Assembly (NCBI GenBank): GCA_052035235.1
Contig: JBPOHT010000030.1
Span: 1 to 64,000, forward strand
DNA: 64,000 nt
Direction: 5' to 3'
Origin: Solimonas_A sp052035235
Lineage (GTDB): Bacteria; Pseudomonadota; Gammaproteobacteria; Nevskiales; Nevskiaceae
Each line of letters begins with the position of its first letter. The first letter of the stretch is position 1. The notes below the pieces were generated by a model that had not been told where the DNA came from, made no database searches, and saw nothing but the letters and a program-made list of their open reading frames with translations. Made by a program: the position numbers and the translations under genes. This document shows positions 57,642 through 64,000 of the stretch, in pieces.

Positions 57642-58313
57642 TCAGAAGCCGTAGGGTGAACTCGGCTCCAGCGACAGCCTGCCCAAGTGGGGCGTCGCAG
57701 ATCCTTCGGCGATTCGGTCAAAGCTGCTCTTCGGCCACTCCGCCTTGCTGCTCGACGGCGTCTTGCCGCGCAGCCCGTACGCCGCCGCCATGCCCGCCGC
57801 CGAGCCGATGGCGCCCTGCAGGGCGGCGCGGTTCTCGAAGGCATTCCTGGCGTCCTGCAGGGCGCGGCCCTGGGCCAGGTCGGCGGTCTCGGACATGCCC
57901 TGCAGGGCCTGCGCGCGCTCGCCGCGGCCGATATCGATCAGTGCCTGCAGGCCCTGCGCGTACTGGTCGTCGATCAGCGCGTCCACGTCGGCCATGCCCT
58001 GGCCGAAGGCCTGCGCGCGGTCGTTGGCGAAGCCGGCCAGGCCCATGGCATAGCGGCCGGAGCCGGGCGCGGCGCCGCTGCCGTGGAGCCGGCCCTCCAG
58101 CCCCTGCTGTGCCTGGCCAAAGGCCTGGGCGTAGTCGGTGGCGGTGCTGTCCAGCGCCTGGCGGCGGCGCGGCGCCACGTCCAGCGTGTCCTCGAAGAAG
58201 GTCTGCTGCAGCGGCAGCCAGCGCTCGCGCCAGTCGTCATAGGACTCTGCCGCGATGTCGGCCATCTCTCTCTGCTCGGCGGTTTCGCCGGGTGCCTTAG
58301 GTTTGCTTCCCAT
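57642..58313 (-). CDS. phage protein, probable internal virion protein
   Basis: A 223-residue, Ala/Gln-rich helical protein. Segments include MADIAAESYDDWRERWLPLQ, FEDTLDVAPRRRQALDSTAT and ANDRAQAFGQGMADVDALID. Repeated AQGLQALIDIGRGERAQALQ-type helices fill the middle. ATG 58313 is close to the end of the upstream gene (58319). A longer upstream frame is not needed. It has no enzyme motif. Confidence 0.65.
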   Translation of the reverse strand: MGSKPKAPGETAEQREMADIAAESYDDWRERWLPLQQTFFEDTLDVAPRRRQALDSTATDYAQAFGQAQQGLEGRLHGSGAAPGSGRYAMGLAGFANDRAQAFGQGMADVDALIDDQYAQGLQALIDIGRGERAQALQGMSETADLAQGRALQDARNAFENRAALQGAIGSAAGMAAAYGLRGKTPSSSKAEWPKSSFDRIAEGSATPHLGRLSLEPSSPYGF

Positions 58314-58318
58314 GTGAT

Positions 58319-58708
58319 TCACTCCTGGATATCGAGTTGGTATTCCACCGCCCGCAGGCGCCAGCGCTGGTCGAGCAGGCGCTCGAAGCCGCGGCGGCGC
58401 GTGCGGAAGGCCAGCGTTGCGGCGCCGGTGTCGCGCGCGATCTGCTCCAGCTGCGGCAGGTAGCGCCGCAGCAGTCCGCCGCCCGTGCCCTGCGCCATCC
58501 ACAGCAGCAGCTCGGGGCGGCCGTTGTCCTCGCGCCGGTATTTCTTCAGCACCACGAAGCCCTCCGGGCAGGTGTAGAGCTGCGCGCGGCCAAAGCGGCA
58601 TTCGGCATACAGCTCCTCGGGGGGCTCGTCGTCGCCGGCAAGGATCGCGGCCACCTCCTGGCGGATGCGCGGCCACTCGCGGCGGATGTCGGCAGGCTTG
58701 AGTGCCAT
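58319..58708 (-). CDS. phage tail-associated protein
   Basis: A 129-residue basic protein beginning MALKPADIRREWPRIRQEVA. The middle (AECRFGRAQLYTCPEGFVVL) and C-terminus (RRGFERLLDQRWRLRAVEYQ) have a compact alpha/beta look. It lies two bases after the glycine-rich protein gene and six before the next gene. I do not recognise the family; its position next to the tail-tip protein suggests a tail component. Confidence 0.6.
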   Translation of the reverse strand: MALKPADIRREWPRIRQEVAAILAGDDEPPEELYAECRFGRAQLYTCPEGFVVLKKYRREDNGRPELLLWMAQGTGGGLLRRYLPQLEQIARDTGAATLAFRTRRRGFERLLDQRWRLRAVEYQLDIQE

Positions 58709-58710
58709 GC

Positions 58711-59442
58711 TCAGTACTCCAGCAGCAGCGCCGCGGCGGCGCCGGGACCGGGCGTGTTGCCCGCCGGGCATCCGCCGCCGCCCGCGCCGTAACCGTTGGC
58801 CGCGCCGCCGTTGGTGTCCTTGCCGCCACGCCCGCCGGCGCCCAGCGCCGTATCGGCCCCGTCGCCACCGTCGTCGTGGATGGTCAGCGCCAGCGTGGCG
58901 GAGAAGCCGCCACGGCCATTGCGGCCCGGCAGGCCCACCGCGCTGGCCGCATGGTCGGCGCCCACCGCCGCCGCGCCGCCGTTGCCGCCCACGCCGCCGG
59001 CCGTGCCCGCCGCGCCGGCCCCGGCCACGATGCGCGCATCGCCGGTCTCCGCCAGCAGCCAGGCCGCGGCGGCAGAGCCGCCGGGCGGTATGCGATAAGC
59101 GATCACCTGGCCTGGGCTCACGCGCAGCGTGCCCTCGCACAGCGCGCCCGCGCCGCCGCCACCGCCGCCGGAGCGCGGGCCGCTGTTCTGGCCCGCCACC
59201 CCGTTGGCGCCCGGCCCCAGCAGGCGGAACCTCAGCGCATACACCCCGGCCGGCACCGTCCAGTTCTTGGCGGCGGCGTTGCCGGCGTTGTCGCTGAAGC
59301 GCCGCGAGTAGGCCGCCCATTGCGCGATCTGCCCCTGCAGCTTGCCCACGATCAGCTGCAGGCCGTCGCCCGGCGCCACCGGCGCGTTCTGCGCCGCCAG
59401 CGCCGGCAGCAGCTCGAAGAACCGATACTTGAGCGCGGCCAT
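58711..59442 (-). CDS. glycine-rich tail-tip/fibre protein
   Basis: A 243-residue protein. The first 70 or so residues form an assembly part (QLIVGKLQGQIAQWAAYSRR). A glycine-rich domain with short beta strands follows (NGVAGQNSGPRSGGGGGGAG, later GAAAVGADHAASAVGLPGRN). Glycine-rich sandwiches of this type form receptor-binding tips in phage tail fibres. It ends in hydrophobic LLLEY. It overlaps the upstream fibre gene by one base. Confidence 0.75.
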   Translation of the reverse strand: MAALKYRFFELLPALAAQNAPVAPGDGLQLIVGKLQGQIAQWAAYSRRFSDNAGNAAAKNWTVPAGVYALRFRLLGPGANGVAGQNSGPRSGGGGGGAGALCEGTLRVSPGQVIAYRIPPGGSAAAAWLLAETGDARIVAGAGAAGTAGGVGGNGGAAAVGADHAASAVGLPGRNGRGGFSATLALTIHDDGGDGADTALGAGGRGGKDTNGGAANGYGAGGGGCPAGNTPGPGAAAALLLEY

Positions 59443-60494
59443 CAGAACGCCCGGTAGTAGACGGCGAGCTTGTCGCCCGCCACCAGCGCCGACACGCCCG
59501 CCGTGGCCAAGCCGCCGGCAAAGCCCACACGCGTCTTGCTGCTGGCGCCGCCGGTGTAGTTCACCGTGAAGTCGTCACCCTCGAACTGCGCGCCGGCACC
59601 GGCCACCGCCAGGCGCACCGAGTCCTGCGCCGCCACGTCCGGCAGGTCCACGTACTGGTTGGAGATGTCCGTGGGCGACAGCGTCACCGCGTGGCGACGG
59701 GACTTCTTGGCCACCGTGGCGCCGCTGACCGGATCGCGCCGCGTGGTCTGGTCCTTCTCCCCCGCCGCGGTGTCCGTCTTTACGCGCAACTGGCCGCTGC
59801 CATTGCCGGGGTTGGTGGATTCCAGCCCCGACAGCGCCGCCAGGTCCACCGACAGCGTGTTGCCCACCTTGGCCAGCATGTCGCCGGCCTCGATCGACAG
59901 CACCGACGGGTAGGCTACGAAGTTCAGCGGCGTCACGCCCACCGTGATCGGGTTCTCCGTGGTCAGGATCACCTGGTAGCCGGCGTACTGCGTGCCGTTG
60001 GTCACCGGGAAGTACGCGCCCTTGGACACCTCCACGTCCTGGTCGAAGTCCGCGCGGCGCGCCAGCGTGTAGCTGCCGCTCTCCACGCTGGCCACGTAGA
60101 CGCCGTTCTCCGCCGCTGCGGCCTGTGCCAGCAGGCCGATGGCATCGCCGTGCAGGATCGTGCGGCCGTCCACCAGCAGCGGCGCGGTACCGGTGAGCGC
60201 CAGCGGCGCCATGGCCAGCACGTCAACCGCCTCCTTCGGGTCCTGTTTGCCGTTGATGACGTTCTGCACGTACTCCACGGTGACGTAGTCCTTCTCCGCG
60301 CTGGGCATCGGCAGCGCCGCGGCGGCCTTGGGCTGCGCCTGCAGCTCCAGCTCGTTGGCCGAGGTGAGCTTGAGGATATCGATGTCCGCCGTGTTGGCCG
60401 CGTTGCGGCCACGCAGCATCTCGTTGTTGTCCAGGCGGATCTTGGCGCCGTTGACGGCGTTGTCCTCGATGAACTTGCGCTTCAATTGAGACAT
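59442..60494 (-). CDS. phage tail fibre protein
   Basis: A 350-residue protein with a tail-fibre signature. KFIEDNAVNGAKIRLDNNEM begins it, and GRNAANTADIDILKLTSANE follows. EVSKGAYFPVTNGTQYAGYQ leads into VILTTENPITVGVTPLNFVA. These stretches are common in phage fibre and collar proteins. The C-terminal part is beta-rich. It lies directly upstream of the glycine-rich tip gene and is probably its physical partner. Confidence 0.8.
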   Translation of the reverse strand: MSQLKRKFIEDNAVNGAKIRLDNNEMLRGRNAANTADIDILKLTSANELELQAQPKAAAALPMPSAEKDYVTVEYVQNVINGKQDPKEAVDVLAMAPLALTGTAPLLVDGRTILHGDAIGLLAQAAAAENGVYVASVESGSYTLARRADFDQDVEVSKGAYFPVTNGTQYAGYQVILTTENPITVGVTPLNFVAYPSVLSIEAGDMLAKVGNTLSVDLAALSGLESTNPGNGSGQLRVKTDTAAGEKDQTTRRDPVSGATVAKKSRRHAVTLSPTDISNQYVDLPDVAAQDSVRLAVAGAGAQFEGDDFTVNYTGGASSKTRVGFAGGLATAGVSALVAGDKLAVYYRAF

Positions 60495-60524
60495 GGTTGC
60501 TCCTTGGGTGAGGGTTTGGTCTGA

Positions 60525-61382
60525 TCAGATGAGGTAACGCACGGAGAAGCTGTCTCCGCTCTCCAGCAACAGCTCCAGCGCCAGGCCGTCCCAGGACAGC
60601 TCGGCACCGCTTACGGAAAAATCCACGCCCGGCTTCTGCTCGATGCCGTGGTGCACGCACAGCTCTACCGCCAGCGGATCGGCCGGCGCATCGCTCAGGC
60701 TCACGCGGCGCGCCGCGAGCAGGGCCGGCGTCACGGTGTAGCGGTCGGTGCGGTAAGGGATGGCCGCCGCTTCCACGCGGCCGTCATCGCGCAGGCGCAG
60801 CAGGCGCCCCGCGCCCGGCGTCAGCAGCGGCTCGCCCGGCAGCACCAGCACGCGGTCGCCGTCCAGCGCCACGCCCACGCGCCGCTGCCATTGCCCGTTG
60901 CCCGGCGCGGTGGAGAGCCCGCCGTCCGGGGCGGCGTAGAGCACGTCGCCCGGCGTCCAGGCCCAGGTCTCGCAATCCAGCACCTGCCCTTCCGTGGCCA
61001 CGGCCACCAGGCCCGCCTCCGGCCGCGTGATGGCCACGCCCAGCAGCGCCGCCGCATGCACCGGGTTGCCGGTGTCCGCCGCCACCGCACCAGAGGCGCC
61101 ATAGGCCAGCACCTGGCCGGGCTCCAGCGCAGTTGCAGCCACCACCTTCAGGCCTGGGGCCACGGCGGCCGGAGGCGGCGCCTGCACCTCACGCGTGATG
61201 CGGCCGATGCTCTCCAGCAACGCCCGGCGCTGGCGCTCCAGCGCCTCGCCGGAGGCGTCCAGCGAGGACTCCAGCCGTTCCAGGCGAATGCGGATGGCGT
61301 CCACCGCCGCACGGGCGGCGCGGATGCCCGCCTCGCTGCCGAACTCGCGCGGCGTGTGGATGGCGGGAGTGCGTGAGGTCAT
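60525..61382 (-). CDS. phage structural protein
   Basis: A 285-residue protein. A coiled-coil N-terminus (AVDAIRIRLERLESSLDASG, EALERQRRALLESIGRITRE) precedes a beta-rich body with capped-carbohydrate-like or spike-like strands (GQVLAYGASGAVAADTGNPV, QWQRRVGVALDGDRVLVLPG). It ends SGDSFSVRYLI. GC content is high. It is probably a tail or baseplate spike component. A 160-bp gap separates it from the toxin cassette upstream. Confidence 0.65.
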   Translation of the reverse strand: MTSRTPAIHTPREFGSEAGIRAARAAVDAIRIRLERLESSLDASGEALERQRRALLESIGRITREVQAPPPAAVAPGLKVVAATALEPGQVLAYGASGAVAADTGNPVHAAALLGVAITRPEAGLVAVATEGQVLDCETWAWTPGDVLYAAPDGGLSTAPGNGQWQRRVGVALDGDRVLVLPGEPLLTPGAGRLLRLRDDGRVEAAAIPYRTDRYTVTPALLAARRVSLSDAPADPLAVELCVHHGIEQKPGVDFSVSGAELSWDGLALELLLESGDSFSVRYLI

Positions 61383-61545
61383 GGAGACTCCGGGGTAAGG
61401 GAAAAGGCTGCGCGCAGGCGCAAGCCTCCCGGGCTCGCGGGGCGAGCCAGGCTAGATTTGGATTTTTAATCGGGCGGAACCGTCTACGTCAGTGCGGCAA
61501 ATGCACGAGAGGCGTTGGAGCCACTCGGGGCACGCAGAAGAGGCC

Positions 61546-62181
61546 CTAGGGTATTTGAATAGACATCTTCCCTGCAGCGATATCCACTTCGCGCCTCATA
61601 TCGGGATATCGGTCCGGGTACAGTGCCCGCATGCGCCCGATCCAGCTGTTGAAAGCAGACAAGGTCTCGCGATCTTCACGGTATTCTCGAAACAATGCTT
61701 CGTAGACCTTGGGTTCATTCGCCAAAAGAATCACCTTGGCAGCATCGACCGGAATCGGCTCCCAATGTCCATCCATTCCGCCCTCCAGTAAGCCTATGGA
61801 AATGGTGGGATCGTAGGAAAGCGGTCTTTCCAGAGCAATCCGACGCTGCAGTATCTTCAGTGCATTCACCTTGTGGGTGTAGTTCCTGAAAGGGCCATAC
61901 TCTCTGGATAGCACGTAGTCCAGGTACTTCTGACGGACAGAATCCGGCATTGAAGACAGAATATTCTCATAGGATTTCTCATGGGAGGTGACGAAAATCT
62001 CCGCCAGAAATATCCCTAATAGCGCCAGAAGCGCTACAACTGGCGATTTTCCGATCTTTCCCTTTTTAAAAAGGGATAGGCTGCGCCCTTCATAGATCAT
62101 CCCATCTCTCGCAACAAGAAAGTTGTAACCAACATCATCCATTTCCTGAAGGAACTTATAGACCCTGGCCTTATCATCCAT
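61546..62181 (-). CDS. membrane protein downstream of type 44 toxin
   Basis: About 211 residues from ATG 62181. A transmembrane helix lies near residues 45-70 (GKSPVVALLALLGIFLAEIF). A soluble region follows with SHEKSYENILSSMPDSVRQK and TISIGLLEGGMDGHWEPIPV. Base composition is markedly lower in GC than the phage genes on either side. It is the last gene of the toxin cassette and may be an immunity or accessory protein. The reading frame extends upstream without a better start. Confidence 0.6.
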   Translation of the reverse strand: MDDKARVYKFLQEMDDVGYNFLVARDGMIYEGRSLSLFKKGKIGKSPVVALLALLGIFLAEIFVTSHEKSYENILSSMPDSVRQKYLDYVLSREYGPFRNYTHKVNALKILQRRIALERPLSYDPTISIGLLEGGMDGHWEPIPVDAAKVILLANEPKVYEALFREYREDRETLSAFNSWIGRMRALYPDRYPDMRREVDIAAGKMSIQIP

Positions 62182-62207
62182 CCGGTACTTCTGCAGCAGC
62201 CTGGCCC

Positions 62208-62636
62208 TTACTGTTTGGCGGAGTTTTCTGTGGTGGTCACGATGAAGAGTTGCCTGCCGGAAGCCCACGCTTTCTGGCAGTATCCTTCGCCGCATTGCGT
62301 CAACCCTTTTTCCCGCCAAAGCGCGCTGAAACGAGTCCTGTAAGTCGCAACGGTTCCGTTCACACTGTCTCCACCACAGTCCATGGAAATCTGCGTGATC
62401 GCTCTGGAATGCATCATCGAAGCCATGTCATCTTCGTCATCCGGGTTCGAAATTTCATGGCGTTGCCCCTCAATCCGGCAGTTCTTTGCACCTGCCGAGG
62501 AGACAGCCATCCTTAGACTTTCGATGTCTCGATCAACAGGTTGGATATTTCCTCCCGGTAAAAAGACATAGCCCAAAAGAAGAATCGCAGGAAGAAAGAC
62601 CAGGATCGCAATGGATGTTCTTGCTTTTTGTCTCAT
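62208..62636 (-). CDS. membrane-anchored candidate immunity protein
   Basis: A 142-residue protein with an N-terminal transmembrane anchor (ARTSIAILVFLPAILLLGYV) and a soluble domain with four cysteines (NCRIEG, DCGGDS, QCGEGYCQ). It starts at ATG 62636, overlapping the toxin stop by four bases, the typical spacing of a toxin-immunity pair. Its GC content is lower than that of the phage genes. I recognise no immunity family, so this is inference from position and anchor. Confidence 0.6.
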   Translation of the reverse strand: MRQKARTSIAILVFLPAILLLGYVFLPGGNIQPVDRDIESLRMAVSSAGAKNCRIEGQRHEISNPDDEDDMASMMHSRAITQISMDCGGDSVNGTVATYRTRFSALWREKGLTQCGEGYCQKAWASGRQLFIVTTTENSAKQ

Positions 62637-63562
62637 CGCTCTTTCTTCACCTTGTGAATGCCAGACCAGTTGCGAAGCTCAAAATCCAGGTCTTCCTTCG
62701 TGAGGTCGCTCCCATAGTTCCTGAAGAGATGCATTCCCAGCAGGACCGCTGCTTGATCGGGTGGATCATCCCACCCTCTATGGCCCCAGGTCATACCTCG
62801 ATATGCAGTATGCCCATCGTTCGGTATCGGGTGGCTACGTCGGAATTCCCTTGCTCTCTTGATCCCGGATTTCGATCGGCCCTGGGCGAGTCCCGCCGCA
62901 TCCAGAAGAACGTCTTCGGGATACCCTGCAGCCAGGCCAACATAGCCATAGTGGATGTTTGAAAAGACATCGAAGAAGTAGCTTGAATCCTCGTCAGGAT
63001 TGTAGAACCACTCTGCGGATTTTCCCTTGAAACTGTGTACTTGCCCCGCATTGGGGAGGCCCCACCGCAGGGTGTACTTATGATCCCAGGGGCCTTCCCC
63101 ACGCACCTTCAAGCCAAACTTCACAAGACTACTACCCTCGCTCAGAACGCCTCCTTCTTCGTTTAATCTCCGCATGACGGAGAGTTCTTGAGAGCTGGCA
63201 TTTCGCATCATTTCATCATGTATGTAGCTCGTGGCTTCCGAAAGCGCTCCATCACGAGTCGGCATCCTGAAAGTTTTCTTGTCCTTCCACCACTGATATC
63301 CAGCGTCTCCCTCTCTTTGTTGTGTCAATCCTTTGTCGATATTCTGCAGAAGAATATTCGATCGTTGGTTGCCAGCTTGTGCAGATTTGTGCAAATCCTG
63401 CGCAACTTCCGCCGAAAGACCCCGGAGCGCCGTCTGCACCGGGGGCTTGATCTGATTATCCTCGGAGGCTGGAGAAGATTTCTGCAGATCCAAGGCAAAG
63501 CCATATCCATGAAGGAAATCCTTCATGAAGTCGGTCTCATCCTGATTCTTCATGTTCGTCAT
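62633..63562 (-). CDS. polymorphic toxin type 44-like protein
   Basis: A 309-residue protein. The C-terminal half (about 155-280) matches polymorphic toxin type 44: GPWDHKYTLRWGLP, WFYNPDEDSSYFFDVF, SNIHYGYVGLAAGYPEDVLL, DAAGLAQ, and WDDPPDQAAVLLGMHLF. Family members are secreted effectors with unproven catalytic chemistry. The N-terminus begins with FMKDFLHGYGFALDLQKS, shared with the phage protein at 55882-56268, and lacks a secretion signal. It is followed by two membrane proteins. Low GC relative to its neighbours indicates recent insertion into the phage block. Confidence 0.85.
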   Translation of the reverse strand: MTNMKNQDETDFMKDFLHGYGFALDLQKSSPASEDNQIKPPVQTALRGLSAEVAQDLHKSAQAGNQRSNILLQNIDKGLTQQREGDAGYQWWKDKKTFRMPTRDGALSEATSYIHDEMMRNASSQELSVMRRLNEEGGVLSEGSSLVKFGLKVRGEGPWDHKYTLRWGLPNAGQVHSFKGKSAEWFYNPDEDSSYFFDVFSNIHYGYVGLAAGYPEDVLLDAAGLAQGRSKSGIKRAREFRRSHPIPNDGHTAYRGMTWGHRGWDDPPDQAAVLLGMHLFRNYGSDLTKEDLDFELRNWSGIHKVKKER

Positions 63563-63566
63563 GTGC

Positions 63567-64000
63567 TTACTCCAGTTCCTCCATCTCCTCCGCCACTTCC
63601 ACCGACTGCACCCTTGAAGTGCCAGCCAGCTCGATCTCCAGGCTGGACTGCGCCACCCGGTCCGGCAGCACGAACTCCAGCGCGGAGGTCACGGCGCGGC
63701 TCAGCCAGGGCGCGCCGTCCGCATATAGCGTGAGCTGCAGGTCCTCGTAGTCCGCGGCGCGCACCTGGGCGCAGCCGAAGGCGGTGGGGCGCGGCAGCTG
63801 GAACAGGCGCGAGCGCCAACGGTAGGGCCGGCGGGTGCTGCCGCCCTCCCACTGCCAGACCTGGTTGTCCATCACCAGCAGCAGGCGGTCGGTCAACGGG
63901 TCGCTGTAGGCGGCCTGGGCCCAGAGATCGGTGAACACCAGGCCGAAGCCGCCGTTGCGCGCGTCCAGGATGAAGCCGCCGCGCTCGCCGCCGGTCTTCT
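63567..64000 (-). CDS. phage virion protein (partial, right edge)
   Basis: The C-terminal part of a gene whose start lies beyond the window. The visible 144 or so residues begin KTGGERGGFILDARNGGFG and continue FTDLWAQAAYSDPLTDRLLL. The end reads SRVQSVEVAEEMEELE. The Trp-rich, beta-strand content (QVWQWEGGSTRRPYRWRSRL) resembles phage tail or baseplate proteins. GC is high. Its stop is four bases from the start of the toxin gene, so the toxin is embedded in the virion operon. Confidence 0.7.
   Translation of the reverse strand, partial: KTGGERGGFILDARNGGFGLVFTDLWAQAAYSDPLTDRLLLVMDNQVWQWEGGSTRRPYRWRSRLFQLPRPTAFGCAQVRAADYEDLQLTLYADGAPWLSRAVTSALEFVLPDRVAQSSLEIELAGTSRVQSVEVAEEMEELE

Larger units (their letters stand above)
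53736..64000 (-). mobile_element. late-gene region of a prophage or phage-derived particle with toxin cassettes
   Basis: A block of tightly packed minus-strand genes, many overlapping by four bases, runs to the right edge. It includes tail-fibre-like, glycine-rich and small internal-virion-like proteins, plus two toxin-like modules. No capsid, terminase or integrase gene is in the window, so a defective particle (tailocin or similar) cannot be distinguished from a full prophage. The left end is somewhere near 53560-53735, where the DNA is AT-rich; no att site was identified. Confidence 0.7.

Noticed and set aside
1..64000. CRISPR arrays, tRNA, rRNA and integrase genes
   Set aside because: No regular spacer-repeat arrays, cloverleaf genes or integrase motifs were seen. 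The hairpin repeats found are REP-like, irregularly spaced and without unique spacers.

Overview
The window is GC-rich chromosomal DNA from a motile, Gram-negative gammaproteobacterium. A member of the Nevskiales/Solimonadaceae or a relative of the Xanthomonadales fits best. Evidence for this is the RpoN/FliA-style flagellar locus, a FlaG-FliD-FliS set with an atypical PilZ protein, TonB receptors, EptA and REP-like repeats, together with lipid/steroid-type catabolic genes (GMC oxidoreductase, KshA-like Rieske oxygenase, crotonases, acyl-CoA thioesterase). The taxonomic placement is inference. No tRNA, rRNA or CRISPR array was recognised.

Layout. 0.4-4.0 kb: a GMC oxidoreductase divergent from an AraC regulator, then a crotonase. 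4.2-5.9 kb: a less GC-rich islet of small orphan genes. 6.1-11.6 kb: late flagellar genes on the minus strand (a receiver-degenerate LuxR regulator, a tPilZ protein, fliS, fliD, flaG, fliC). A plus-strand guanidinium exporter (gdx) with its own guanidine-II riboswitch sits between fliS and fliD. 11.7-17.7 kb: a TonB receptor, orphans, a thioesterase and a Rieske oxygenase. 17.8-28.5 kb: flgBCDEFGHIJKL, transcribed leftwards from a sigma-54 promoter, then cheV (28.7-29.7) and the rightward flgA-flgM-flgN-PilZ group (29.8-32.2). A CCCTCTCC/GGAGAGGG repeat family is scattered through this locus and has entered the coding sequences of flgJ and flgH.

32.7-44.0 kb: a rhodanese-like lipoprotein, a pentapeptide-repeat protein, a crotonase, and an AraC regulator divergent from a four-gene operon (DUF885 metallopeptidase-like, TonB receptor, alpha/beta hydrolase, leucyl aminopeptidase) that looks like peptide import and breakdown. 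44.0-45.9 kb: three overlapping GNAT acetyltransferase genes preceded by a 22-codon leader peptide and a terminator, an attenuator-like layout. 45.9-53.5 kb: a response regulator with its sensor kinase, eptA, a secreted protein made of two repeats, and small membrane or secreted proteins.

53.7 kb to the right edge: virion structural genes of a prophage or phage-derived particle, all on the minus strand, with the leading part outside the window. Two toxin-like modules lie among the structural genes. One is a polymorphic toxin type 44-like protein (62633-63562) followed by two membrane proteins. The other is a 504-residue protein with an unassigned toxin-like C-terminus (54371-55885) followed by a zinc-ribbon protein and an SseB-like protein. 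The type 44 protein shares an N-terminal motif with a small phage protein of the same cluster (55882-56268), which suggests that the toxin is loaded into the particle. This phage-borne toxin arrangement is the most interesting system in the window.
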